A DNA stretch of 64,000 bases from Casuarina equisetifolia (taxonomy: Eukaryota; Streptophyta; Magnoliopsida; Fagales; Casuarinaceae), in NCBI GenBank assembly GCA_028551475.1, contig CM052355.1, positions 14,591,543 through 14,655,542 of the forward strand, in the 5' to 3' direction. Position 1 is the stretch's first letter. The number at the start of each line of letters is the position of its first letter. Under the pieces are notes generated by a model, which worked only from the letters and a program-made list of their open reading frames with translations, searched no databases and was not told the DNA's origin. Below, in pieces: positions 49,001-61,000 of this stretch. The position numbers and the translations under genes are program-made.

Positions 49001-51124
49001 CAGCCATAAAGAAACCAAGAACCCCAGTTAAAGGTAAAACTGAACCAATGACGAATTTGTAACAATGGAATACCTCCATTTCAGGAATTGTGATAGTCAC
49101 CAAAAGAAGACCCTTTTCACAGATAGCCCTCAACTCTGTCGCATGAACCACCCCAATTTTTACCTGAGGAGAACAATACCATTAAATCAGAAAAATAGCC
49201 AGAGAATGAAATTCAGGCAACAGTTCTGATAGTTACAGATAACGTCTGGTACTCTCCCACAAACCTGGCTTAAAACATTATACATTTTCACCAGGACTTA
49301 AGAGCACCATAACTCAAAAATTGAAACAATGTGACATCCGCTGGTGCTGGGTTTAGCCTTAAGTATATGACCTCATCATCAGGGCCATCTCAATTATGAA
49401 TATGAAGTTGAACAGTTAGATCAAATAAAGGAACAAGTTTGGATTTTGTCAGTATGAGTAAGATTTAAACCTCCTGTCTCTTTTGCTGTAAAGGAATATA
49501 TGTGCTGCTAGACCCAAAGACTTCCTTGGAGCTCTCAAGTTCGTTTCTATCTTGATCTGAAAGAGAACAATGCCGTACAAGATATTCAACAAACAACTCC
49601 CCAGATGGACCAACCAAGTAGCAATGTGAAGCCATCACCACAATCAACTGCCACGAAAGCAAATAGAAATTAATAAGAAGCAACAAATTCTAATAAGACA
49701 GAAACAAAAGGCAAAAAAGAAACTCTAGGACTACTAGTTTGTGCCAACTACCTCCGAGAGTGCCTTCTGCACACCTAAATTTTGCTCATCTAGTAAGAAC
49801 TTTACAGCTTCAACAAGTAGAGGCCTTTTACTGTGCCATGCTTCAGACAACCTGTAAACGGAAGCTCTAAGAAAGGTCACAACTGTAAGAGAATCAACAT
49901 TTATCACAAACAACAAAAAGAAAAACAAACCTGGGCAGTAGATGCTTTAAAACACTAAGCGCACCAAAAGTCAATGGTTCCTCCTTCAGTCTGCATTTCT
50001 AGTTGCAGAAATATGAAGAAATGAGAGAAGGGAGTTTAGTAAAACTTTAATTAAATATTAAAATTTCTGTAGGTTAAGGAAAACTGGAAAAAAAAAAAAA
50101 AAAGACACAATGCTTGTAATTTTTTTATTTAATAAGAAAAAGAAACCATAACTTTAATCAACTAACAGGTGAAAAATAAGAATATAAAGGCATAAAACCA
50201 AAAAAGCAGGAGAGGAAACTCACGTTCAGAAGGAACATGAATAAGTCCTCAGGGTATACTATGCCGACTGTCAGAAAGCAGCGCTGAACTTCATTATATG
50301 TCTGTCACAAGTAAAGTGCATTTAAGTATAAGATTGTAGATGGCCAGCTTAGAAGCGATCATTATCAAGATGAGAGACGGCACATAATATGAGACACAAA
50401 GCTTACGACAAGAGACAACATTCCAGGGAAACAGGGAGAGGCAGGAAAAAAAAAGAAAAAAAGATTGGAGAATAAGGCCAAGCTAGCAAACTTGAACCAA
50501 ACAGTATCTTGCCACCAATCCTATGAACAAATGAAACTACAGGCTACAAATAATACAAAGGAAAAAAGTCAACAGTTATGGGAACCTTGAGAAATGTGCA
50601 ACCTAACACTCAAAAGAAAGGAAGTTAATATTTTCAAATAATTTACTTGAAACTGAACTGATAATCACACCTTCAGAGCCAGTGAGAAATCTGAATGCTC
50701 TTTGCTGTCACCATATATGCAAACGACTGGGAGAAGTGTCGATAGAATAACTGTGAGGTCCTACAGGCCATCCCAGAAATATATGAGCTCTAAATAAATG
50801 ATTTGCATCATATTTGCATATTATAGGAGTAGTCAACAATTTATGCATAGAAAACGATACTGTAACAAATATTAATTAAAGCTAGGCAGAGATGCAAGAA
50901 AAGCCACTACCAAGTATAGGTAAAGACATCCCCAGACACCCACAAACACAGGACAATGATCTCTACAACCTTCCCACCTAACAAAGCACCTATATTTACT
51001 TTGCGTATCAAAGGATGCAACAAATTTTAAATAGAGAATACTACCATTTCACTTTAACCTGAAAGCAATAAACATTATGATTGAGCCCAATATAGCAACC
51101 TTTACCGGGGGGGGGGGGGGGGGG

Positions 51125-51178
<54 letters not shown>

Positions 51179-54100
51179 CTAAGCAACAACCGGACTTGAA
51201 ACAAGAAATCAGGTCTCAAGGAACATTTCGCACTGCTTTCTTAAAAGGTTTCCACTTCTCCCAAAACAAACAAATTGAATCTTCTCTTAGAAACATGTTA
51301 CAAGGCTGAAGTTGCCAAAAACAGAAATTACCATATAGGGTGGATAATACTGTTAGGGAAGACAAACAAGCAGAACAAAGAGAGAATTACCTCAAAATCA
51401 AGCAAAGGAGGACCACTTTCTGACAGCAAAGAGGCATTTAAGAGATTGTACAGACTACAGGTTGCCACAAAGGCAATATCTTGATCTTTTCTATATCTGC
51501 TCACCAGAACACATAAATTTCAGAGTAATCTCTGCTGAATGTCATTTACATAAATGACATGGATGATGGTTTTGTATGCAGAATGAACATGTACCAAAAA
51601 ATTTCACAAAACAACTACACAGACAGTAGGCAGCTAAACAGGAGTGTGGCATCATAAATATACAACTTTAAGGATTAACAATTCTAAACAATCTTACAAT
51701 TCCAAAATTGTGGGGACAAATCTGGGTAAAGCTGCCTTTAATTGTGCACGGGTAACAAGGCCAACCATCTGACCTAAGGCTTCCACAGAAGATATGCGAA
51801 CCTGTTCCAAACCAAAATTAAGTAGGATACCAACATCAAATCAATCCAATTAATTAGTAAAAATCTAAGAAAATAAAAGCTATCAAAGAGATAAAACTAA
51901 TCAACCATAAAAGTATCCAATATGCTGAGAAAACCAAAAACCCAAGTCAGGAAAGAGAATAGAAGAGACCCAGAATTTCACATTCACAGAGAATTTAACC
52001 CTGAAAATATGCCCTTTTTTTCCTTGCAAAGATCAACATTTCATAGGTCTCTTCAAGATCTAATTGCAAAATACATGAACACAAAATTGTAATATATGTC
52101 AACTCAGGGTGGAGGTATAAAGGAGGAAGACATGTTATTGGAACCCTTGTGGTCTTCTCCAAATCCTAGGAGAACAAGACTCAAAATAGAGCAGAAAAAT
52201 GATCCACCAAATAAATAAATAAAAAAAGGAAGAAAAGAATGCAGCAAGAAATAACTTGGAATCAGACTAAGTTTGAAGACAAGGAAGAAAGGAAATTGTT
52301 CTGTCAAGACAGGACGGCAGACCAAACGCAGATAAAAAAAAAAAAATAGATAATGCTATAGTAGTAGCCACAAAATGAAGGTTCAGAAAGGTCATAGGGA
52401 AATAAAATTTTAAGCAGAAAAAGAACAAAAGCTTTACTTTGGCTACCTTTATATCCCGAGAAGCTGCCCAAACTCTCAATAAAAGGTCAAAAGCAGAATT
52501 TAGAAATGACCTGCACTAAATGCCATAACTATGTAAGACGACATCTTAAGAATACACTACTCAGAAAAGGAAAAGAAAGCAGTAAAAGCACAAATCAATC
52601 TCACATGACATCACCACCAGGAGGAGACTCCGAAGGGAAGTCCGCTCTATATTGCCATACAGCCTGACACCAGCACTTGAATGCTGGAAATGAATAAAAT
52701 TGATCACAACTTGGCAGGTTAAGAGATGTAGAAAGAAGTATTAAATATCTAAAGCAAAATCAGCTCCAATCAAAAAAGAAAAGAGAAAAAAGAAGGTGTG
52801 CTCAAATGATTGTAGCACAACCAAAAGAAAATATCAATAATCCTTTGCAAACAAGCTCCCAAAGAAAATCTCAAACAACTAGACACAGAAAGGAGTAATG
52901 TAGAAAAGTCTTCCCCCTCCCTTTTTTTTCAGGGATACTCAGGAACAACTCCTGTGTCAATTAAGAAGAGTGCAGGAACATAGCAAGCAATAAGATTCTT
53001 CCTTTAAGACCAACTATGATATGCATGCATCTCTAATAGACTTACTGCTAGCCTCTTTGCTCTATTTGCTTTCAATGCTTCTTTTACAAGCACACTTATA
53101 CTTTTGCTAGGAGAATGGAATAGCTTAAGCTCAACCATTTGACCTAGAATCTCTCTTTCAGAAAACAGAGAATCAAGTTAACCATGGTAAAATTAACCGT
53201 GAGATCATAGAAATCTATTTACCCTAATATTCAATTAACATGCTTCAAGAGAAAGGTGCTTAAGTACAGGTTAGGGACTACTGACTACAGGCTATGATCA
53301 AACCTCAGAAATATCTAATAACTAAAGCTAGATAACAAATGCATCAATGAGCCAAAGCCAATGAAAATGTTATCTCTTTCCTCAGTACCACAATTCTTAT
53401 TGAAAATAGACAAATACAATCTGGAATCACATAAAAAGACGTAACAACACAATTTCCTTTTGAAGGCTTGTGTTGGTCACTAACACAAAAAGCCATGATG
53501 GAATCCATTTCTTTCCCTTATGTCCAAGTAGAAGATCTGATTAAGCCTATTGTATCATGAAATGATCTCAGAGTATGCAACGCAACACAACACAACACAA
53601 CACAACACAACACTACACTTTTTTGGCCAGTTCTAGAACACCTAGCAGATCATGATCAATTCACTCAAATCCCATCTAAAGATAGAATAATATATGCAAA
53701 ATAAAACAACAAATCACAGGATATATATCAACAAGTAGGTCACCCCCATGTTTTGCATACCAATGAAGAGTTAGAGAAATTCACCATACCCTTTGCAAAA
53801 ATTGGCCGGTGGACATCTCTCACATTTCCAAGGATAGGCAGAACTCGTGAAAGTACACCTTTCAATCGATGTGTGAACTGCAACACTTCAATAGAATTAA
53901 AGAGTACAGTCTTTAGTTCAAGCAGAAAAGTGTGATAACCAAGAAGCATCCAATGCTGGTCTAAAAGCACAAAGATACAGAAGTTTGATGATTAACCATC
54001 AGCAGAAGCAAAGTCAGCAAGTAGTTGAACCATAGCTGGTAGAGCTGGATTTGACCCTGACAAATGAAGAAATATTTCTTCCATCATCTGCAAAACCAAG

Positions 54101-57100
54101 AAAATCAGTAGTTGTTTAATTGTCAACAAAAAAAGAGAGAAAACGTTGGGTTGAGATAATATTTTCCAAAGTATGTAAGTTATGAATGTCAATATGGTGC
54201 TCAAAAGTAGGGCTAGTTGCTCCCCTTTCTCTCTCTCTCTTTACAGCACACAACGTAATAGAGCATACCAGAACTATATATGAACTATATGCTAAGATGG
54301 TGAGTACATAAATGAAATAGACAATGTAACTTGCATATGCATGATTAGAAAGGCCTATAGCTACCATATCCTGATACAAAACATTTTATCAATCAAGCAA
54401 CTTGCATTTTGTCAATGCTAGACAAGATCCATTCAACACTCGGGTGTGTGAGTTGAGTGCACATGTTTAAAAAATAAAAATAAAAATAAAAAAATTGCTG
54501 GACAAGATCCTACTTTGAGGTACTTCTTCCGTTGAAAATAATTTCTGAACTAATGATTTGTTTAAACTGAAAACAATTCAAGAGATTATTTTAAATAGTA
54601 TCGTTCCAAGTTGCTTACTCTTTAATATACTATAAAAGGAATGTACATTCTGGAATACACAAAAGCAAACATTCAAGGTAAAAGTGGAGGCTTTATAGAC
54701 AATTTTGATGCAGACAACAAAAGTAGGACACCAGGAAAACAAAAGGATACAAATAAATAATACTTAAGGAAAGCCAGATCTCATAGGTTGTCAAAGATTT
54801 CAATGATAAAGCGCCATTGCTGGGCTGTTATATTCTCATAATAGATGGTTTCCAAGAAGAAAAGGAAGATCCCAATAACCTATCAGACCATTGTTACCAT
54901 CACTATCTTTTGCCTCTCCACATCTCAAGTGCCCATAGCCTCACAAACATTAACAAGTGTTTACCCGGAAAAGAAATATGATTACCCACACAAAATTGGG
55001 CAGCAGCATTTCAGATAAACTCAAATCAGAAGACCCCATCAACATTTTGGACGAAATCTTAAATCAATTGTGATGCTTTAGGGGTGACACATTGCCAAAA
55101 GTGACACCTTTCATCCACAACTTCAAATTAATCGTTGCTCACCATGTGTCACAACACATGGCATTTTAAGTTATAGAATCAAATGCTTTGGAGTAATCTC
55201 CAACCATTACTACCTTCCTCTATTCGCCAAAAACATTTTATCACACATTTCTCATGCATCAAATATTCTATTCCTAAGAAATTATAATTTTGTAATACAG
55301 AAGGGATACAATCTGACATACATCTCGTCATGGAATTTCATTTTAAAACATTTCAGTGTCCATCAAAGCAAAGTGAAAAGTTATTGTCAATTGTGGCAAA
55401 CATACTAAGAATTAAATATACGCTTGATATGGTTGACCTATTCAGAATAAGCAACCACTCAAGAAACTTACTAAATCGGGAAAATGTGAGCCAATAGAAA
55501 CAAGTAGAGCTGCTGCAGCTCTCTGCCAATCAGCATTTAGCTCCTGCATCAATTGAGCATAAAAAATACAATTGTAAATCCCAGTAGACTCCCAAAGAAA
55601 AAGCTTTGATGAGCAAAATTATGCATTGCACATTTGAATACACTGAAAATTGTACATATACAAAGGCTCTTGGAATATTCAACATTTCTCATGGAATCCA
55701 ACACAGAAAAGACTCAACATGGACTTGCTCAAAACAAAGGACTTAGATCCATTTGATGATAACCCTTTTGACTAATTTTTAGCAATAATATAAAACTGCC
55801 AGATAGATATAAACTTCGAATCATACACTTTCAGGAGTAAGACTTTTTAGAAATATCTTCAAGCTTCAGATTCATTAGTTGCTTATATTCCTATCACTGT
55901 GTTAAACATAAATAGTGTAAAGACATGAATGTTTGAGGCAGTTAAATTGCCTCCACTTGTCAAGGAAATATTCAACCTAAAACAACCATGCTCTCTTTCA
56001 ATGATCAAGATTGTCCTGCAACAACTTCATGCTTTATAAATATGGAGAAAATTAAGGGTATGAGCAGTCTAAACATTAGGGAATCATTTCAACTTCTAAA
56101 CAATAATGAAAATGTAATGTGAGAAATAAGAAAAGAGCAAAATATTGAGAAAACTTGGCTCAAGACTCATGCATGAAGCAGTCAGAAAAATTATAGGAAC
56201 AAAAAGAAACCCGATTTCTCTCACTGGCCTGAAAAAAATGCCAGCATCAATAACTTCATCTTCTAACCTATTATGTTCTAAAAGGGAAAGCGCGCTAACT
56301 TGTTTTGTCTTCGGCATTAACATAAAACCTCAGTTTCATTTTCCAACTCAGAACGTTAAACTTCCTTCTTACTTTGCATACAAGAAACACGTGAGGACCC
56401 CATTTCTTCACCCAAAATCAGAAATATTACTTACTTTTGAACAACTTGAATATGCAGGCATACTAGTTGTGATTAAAACCAAAAAAAAGGTATATATATA
56501 TGTCCTCAGGACTTACCAACCTACCGAATGCATCAACCCAAATAAAACAATTAATAATATCTACAGCTAAATGGACTTGAGCTACTGGACGAGCTCAAAA
56601 TCCAATACGTCAATCCCAAATTATCCAAAGCAGAAAATTAATCTTTGAGCCCAATGCAGATAGGGAATCGAGTGCAACGGCACACCTTGGAGGAGATCAT
56701 CTCGGCCGTCGCAATCTTAGCCAGCTTGGCCATGAAAGAAGGATCCACGTCTTTCTTATCCAACGCTCGGACACCGAACGCCATGACTTGAAACACCCCG
56801 GCCATGTTTCCGAAGCGCTAAAACAGCAAACAAACCCGTAATCAGAAAGAAAGAAACCGTAATTCCACCTTAAGAGTGTACAGCCACAGAGAATTGAGTA
56901 CCCGGCGTCCTCCTCGCGACACGGCCCAGCAACAGTCAAGCACCAGAAGCGGGTTCCTAGAATCGCAAACTCTCAGTTAACACCAATTAAACCATATCAC
57001 TCTTCCAAAACACACACACACACGTACACAACAGACACAGAGAGAGAGAGAGAGAGAGAGGTACAAGGCAGCGATGTTATTAAGAGAAGCAGAGGAGGCC

Positions 57101-57285
57101 TCTCTGACAATGGGGGATTCGTCTGCCAGCAGCGAGACGAGAACCTGAACGGCCTCTGTACCACGAGACAAAACAATCAACATCAGAGATCAGAAGACAC
57201 TCGAGCGAATTGAAGATTGAATCTTTGTTCTGGAAACACGAGTACCTGGGGCCGGGATTGAGCTTCCAGAGCTCGATAACGCCAT
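34029..57285 (-). CDS. SGR6: SHOOT GRAVITROPISM 6 orthologue (HEAT-repeat protein, MROH1/HEATR7A family)
   Basis: A 51-exon gene whose exons join in phase into 1722 codons plus stop, close to the Arabidopsis SGR6 length. The protein starts [20 protein letters not shown] and is recognisable throughout, for example [20 protein letters not shown] (exon 4), [11 protein letters not shown] (exon 6), [17 protein letters not shown] (exon 37) and [14 protein letters not shown] (exons 49-50). It is built of HEAT-type helical repeats over its whole length, with no enzyme motif. SGR6 is known to be a vacuolar-membrane protein needed for shoot gravitropism through vacuole dynamics in endodermal cells. The ATG at 57285 begins a frame matching the Arabidopsis N-terminus. 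Upstream, TGGGCT (57405-57410, minus) resembles a site II element. Intron 36 has U12-type signals. No stop or frame break was found in any exon. Neighbours: UGT73C array 3', PWWP gene 5', as a syntenic block. Confidence 0.96.
41897..42071 (-). other. SGR6: SGR6 intron 36: U12-type intron with GC-AG ends
   Basis: 175-nt intron. Its 5' end on the minus strand is GCATCCTT, which matches the U12 5' splice site RTATCCTT at seven of eight positions. TCCTTAAC at 41906-41913 matches the core of the U12 branch-point consensus (TTCCTTRAC), with the branch adenosine about 10 nt from the AG at 41897-41898, the distance U12 introns use. Joining here gives [11 protein letters not shown] in frame, matching the GAIS.LAENT segment of Arabidopsis SGR6. 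An ordinary GT-AG pairing is possible (GT at 42076, AG just before GCTGAG) and also stays in frame, but it would delete five conserved residues. Confidence 0.7.
51107..51176. repeat. Compound microsatellite G21-(GA)n in SGR6 intron 11
   Basis: Twenty-one consecutive G followed by about 25 GA units. On the sense strand this is a (TC)n-C21 tract inside intron 11. The exact length may be unreliable because such runs are hard to sequence. Confidence 0.9.
53582..53613. repeat. (ACAAC)n pentanucleotide repeat in SGR6 intron 7
   Basis: About six ACAAC-type units in a row, within intron 7. Confidence 0.85.
57010..57060. repeat. (AC)7 and (AG)11 microsatellites in SGR6 intron 2
   Basis: (AC)7 at 57010-57023 and (AG)11 at 57039-57060. 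On the sense strand the CT run begins four bases after the 5' splice site of the 108-nt intron 2, so repeat length changes would fall next to the splice donor. Confidence 0.9.
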
Positions 57286-58074
57286 GGACAACAGCTATCG
57301 GAAGATTGAGAGGAAAAATTAAAAAAGAACAAGGAAAAAAGAAATGTGAATGTGACAGACGCAATCAAGAAGGAGACAGTCGCTCGGCCTGAGATGGCAA
57401 AGACAGCCCAGCGCCGCTGTTTACCACGGGACCCACCATAAAATTTCCTGCGAAAATCCTAAAGCGATTATTGTCCTCCGATTTGAACAAGCATCGCACG
57501 ACGTTGCACCATGATGAGGATGCATGATCACGCGATTATCAACCGGATTCCCGTACCTAACGATCAAACAGTCATTGCGTCAGCAGATTTGAAAACTCGA
57601 AGGTTTGGAATCCACGCTGGATGTTCGACTCGAAGTCGCCATTTAATAACCGGTTATTAATAAAAAGATAATCAAAATATTGCCTTTATCATATTAATAA
57701 GTGATAGAAAAATGAGATAAAATCATATTATAAATGATTCAACCTCCTACCCAAATCACTATTTCTAATAGTTCATTACATCGTTCCTACGTACATTGAT
57801 GAGGATGAAATATTAAACCCCGTCAAATATGGCCTAAGTTTTGTGTTTCAAGCTGTACACGTCCATCAGGAGAGAAATCCATCTACTAGAGCTGAATCTA
57901 AGATGGAAATACAAAATTTTCATATATACATTGTAAGATCAGAGCTATTGATTAGTCATGTCTTCTTCACGTAGATGGAATCGATCAAATAAGACTTGCA
58001 AGAAAGTCATGATGCAGTGACTCTCTGGGAAGGAAAATCAAGCATTGCCATCTGCATTGCCGGGAGGTGGAGAG
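57286..58074. other. SGR6 promoter/leader and PWWP-gene 3' flank
   Basis: About 790 bp between two genes on the same strand. The part near SGR6 is less AT-rich and includes a TGGGCT word on the minus strand at 57405-57410. No TATA box is obvious near the ATG. The rest should hold the 3' untranslated region of the PWWP gene. No open frame of note. Confidence 0.5.
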
Positions 58075-61000
58075 TCAAAAAGGAGAACCGACCGGAGCAC
58101 TGAGGCCTAGGTACCGCATTATCCGAAGCCGCCGGACTTTCTTGGCCATTGTCATCGGAAATGTTGCCTCCTGCAAATTATTGTGATCAAATGGTAAGTT
58201 GTCACGGTCAGGGGACTTGCGACATAAATGTGGGATGTAAGAAGTACTTATCGCATTCATTTGGTTATAGCAACTCACATCGAAGTGTAGTTTAGGCTTT
58301 CTCTCCCGCTTGCCCCTACCTCTAGGGAGATCATCGTCGGCTCTGCTTGAAATAGAGGAGGTCCATTTATCTGTTGGAAGCAGAAGGAAGATTTGAACTG
58401 AAACGGGGAACCTATGGAGTGGGAATTGCTCTACTAAAATGATGATTTCCTAAGTTAGAAGAATATAACCTCCATGCCGAAATGGACTATAGCAAGTAGA
58501 AATAAAGGCTTCAGGATCTATAGGATGTTTAGAATCTACAGCTAATGATTCATAGTTCCTAAGATAAGAAGGTTCATTGCAAGTATGTCTCTGTACTCAA
58601 AGACAGAGCTCATGGTAATCTGTGGTTTGAGAAAGATTCGAACTATTGATTCAACAAAGAGTGGCTGGCTTCTATCATTCTGGAAGGAAAGCTGCTGATA
58701 CTCTATCACTTTAAGACAAAAGAGACTTCAAAACTTGAAAAAAATGATAAAAAATTTCTTTATATTTGTTTTTGGTTCTCCCCATTAGTATTCTAGCATG
58801 TTGTTAAAAATAGTTAGATTGTCCAGTATTATTAAATTATACTTAAAAATCCTCTTTTAAATGAAATACAAGCTCATTCATTATGAGTTAGTTTCAAGAA
58901 AAAAATAACTTTTCTAATAAGATATCGAAGTGAAAAGTCAACGTGGCAGTATTTCATGTGCATTAAACATGAAACCAATGTTGGCAACGAGAGGTAATGT
59001 TGAGTGCGGCATGATACATTACCTAAATTCTACTTGAAAATCATCTTTAAAATGAAATACATGTCCCTCCTTGCAAGTTGATTTTAAGGAAGAAAAAGGT
59101 TTTCTTACAAAATCTTAAGGTAAGCTAAAAATTGATGCACATACCAGATAACTGATCTAGATGATCTAAGCAGTTCGGGCCAATGGAGCTTTTACACAAC
59201 TCTCTGCATGAACTCAGATATTCCTTCCTCTGTAGGGCCTGCAATTTGGATAGAATGCATGAGAAGGTAAGAATACAACATTGACTCCACAAATTATGCA
59301 AGAACTAACAAATTATGAAGCATGTGGTATATTTGCTAAAATATCAGTTTACTTGTTTTAAAGCATCTTGAAAATCTTCCACTGGGTTACAGCTTCTTTC
59401 TTGGAAGCACTGGAGCAAAAAACACAGTATCTTAGACATAGAATAGAAGATGATCTGTAGTTGGACTACATATTGATAAGCAAAATGAAAGTAGCTTTAG
59501 ATGTAGTATACTCTTTTTCCAGCTTTACATACTAAAATTTTTGCCCCAAAACCATCACTTCCTGCTACTATTGTTGCCATTCAATCAACATATATCAATC
59601 ATACATTAGATATCACACTAGGGACTAGAAGAAAAATTGGCTCCGATCCAGCCCCACCCCAAAACCCAAAGGAGAAAACCCGCAGCAACAGACGGCTTGC
59701 TTTATCCTCGTCATTCATTGAAACATCGCAGTTGATGGAAGATTGGGAATTACTATTACTATCATAGAAGGCACAAACGAGAAAGGAAAGAAAAGAAAAA
59801 ACTATTTAATTTGGATGGTGGGATAGTGGTTGAAGAATCAATATTGATAGGAGACTTAATGTAGCTTGTTAGTGATTTATCAGAGTGTAAGCGCTCACAT
59901 CCTCAAGTTCAGAAAGATCTCTGGCAGGATCAAGCCAAGCACTGCAAATAATAAATTTATTTGTTAGTCCATAAGAGAAAGAGAATAACTATATTCTCAA
60001 GATCTTCTGAGTCAAAAGATAAATAGCAATATTAGCTAAAAGGTAAGAAATTTTACATGTCATGACTTCCATAAAACTCCACTAAGACATATCCATCTGT
60101 ATCGCAGTTCCTTGAGTCAGCTAGATTGGATCTTTCATCCATGATCTGAAATGTCAGTTAATTTTTTGTCAATCCGGAGGCACTAGCTTTTGAAATGAAA
60201 CTAGGGAGATATGATTCATTTGATGGTTTATAAATGTTAAAGGAATGGACTCTAAGATACAACTCGAGAATTCTGCTTTGGCTTGAAAAGTGATAGACAT
60301 TATTTTTACTTCATAGAAAAATCATCAGCTTAGGTCATAACCCAGCTGTAAAACATGTTTACTTTCATCCTATAAAGTTTAACATATATGAAGTGGCCAC
60401 AACTCCAAGTAACAGGAAAGAAAAGATATACTTAAAAAATGGTTTTAAACACACAGGATAAACTCTCAGAAAGTACATCCTGCCGAGATCCCAATAGAAG
60501 AAAAAGATATTTACTTGACAACTTAGATGAAATAATCATAACCAACTACAAACATACCACCTCTCTCGAGAGGGATTACCTGGTTCCTTAAATAAACTTG
60601 AGAGATAAAATGTAACATGCATATTAAAGAAGAATTTGAAAAAATAAGAAGGCACCACAAGATGCATACAATCGCATACCTCAGCAGGCCACCACTCTTG
60701 GCAACTTGTTCTAGCCCACACAACACTTCCTGGTGTTATGCAAAATCCTTTGCTTTCCATAGCTTGTGAGCTTTTGGGTGTAGATTCCAAGGACCTGGCA
60801 CTATCACTTTTTTATCATAAACATTTCTATACAAAGGAAAAAGAAAATCGATCTGGTAAAAAAGCAGTCAAACTTATCATGTATTCTATGACCATGGCAA
60901 AAATATGTGCAAGACAAACCTATCACTGCAGTAGTCAGAAAGTTCATTTTGGGCTACCGTTTCTGCTTCTATAAGTGGAGTTTCAGAGTAGATGGAGGAG

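Larger units (their letters stand above)
34029..57285 (-). other. SGR6: SGR6 exon map
   Basis: Exons in transcript order: 57246-57285, 57065-57155, 56902-56956, 56686-56817, 55472-55543, 53997-54087, 53790-53885, 52605-52683, 52447-52510, 51698-51801, 51391-51496, 50671-50760, 50224-50301, 49931-49998, 49752-49851, 49471-49647, 49074-49163, 48884-48949, 48519-48617, 48351-48425, 47851-47910, 47330-47419, 46845-46966, 46214-46343, 46056-46135, 45713-45848, 45523-45604, 44206-44360, 44042-44122, 43845-43945, 43125-43330, 42933-43042, 42644-42772, 42476-42550, 42259-42392, 42072-42144, 41765-41896, 40189-40370, 39985-40107, 39810-39870, 39608-39703, 38663-38763, 37916-38021, 37282-37395, 37088-37165, 35990-36088, 35385-35456, 35198-35283, 34996-35089, 34374-34481, 34029-34208. 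All introns are GT-AG except intron 36 (GC-AG). Exons were placed by reading frame, splice signals and remembered similarity to Arabidopsis SGR6. Coding total 5169 nt. Confidence 0.88.
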
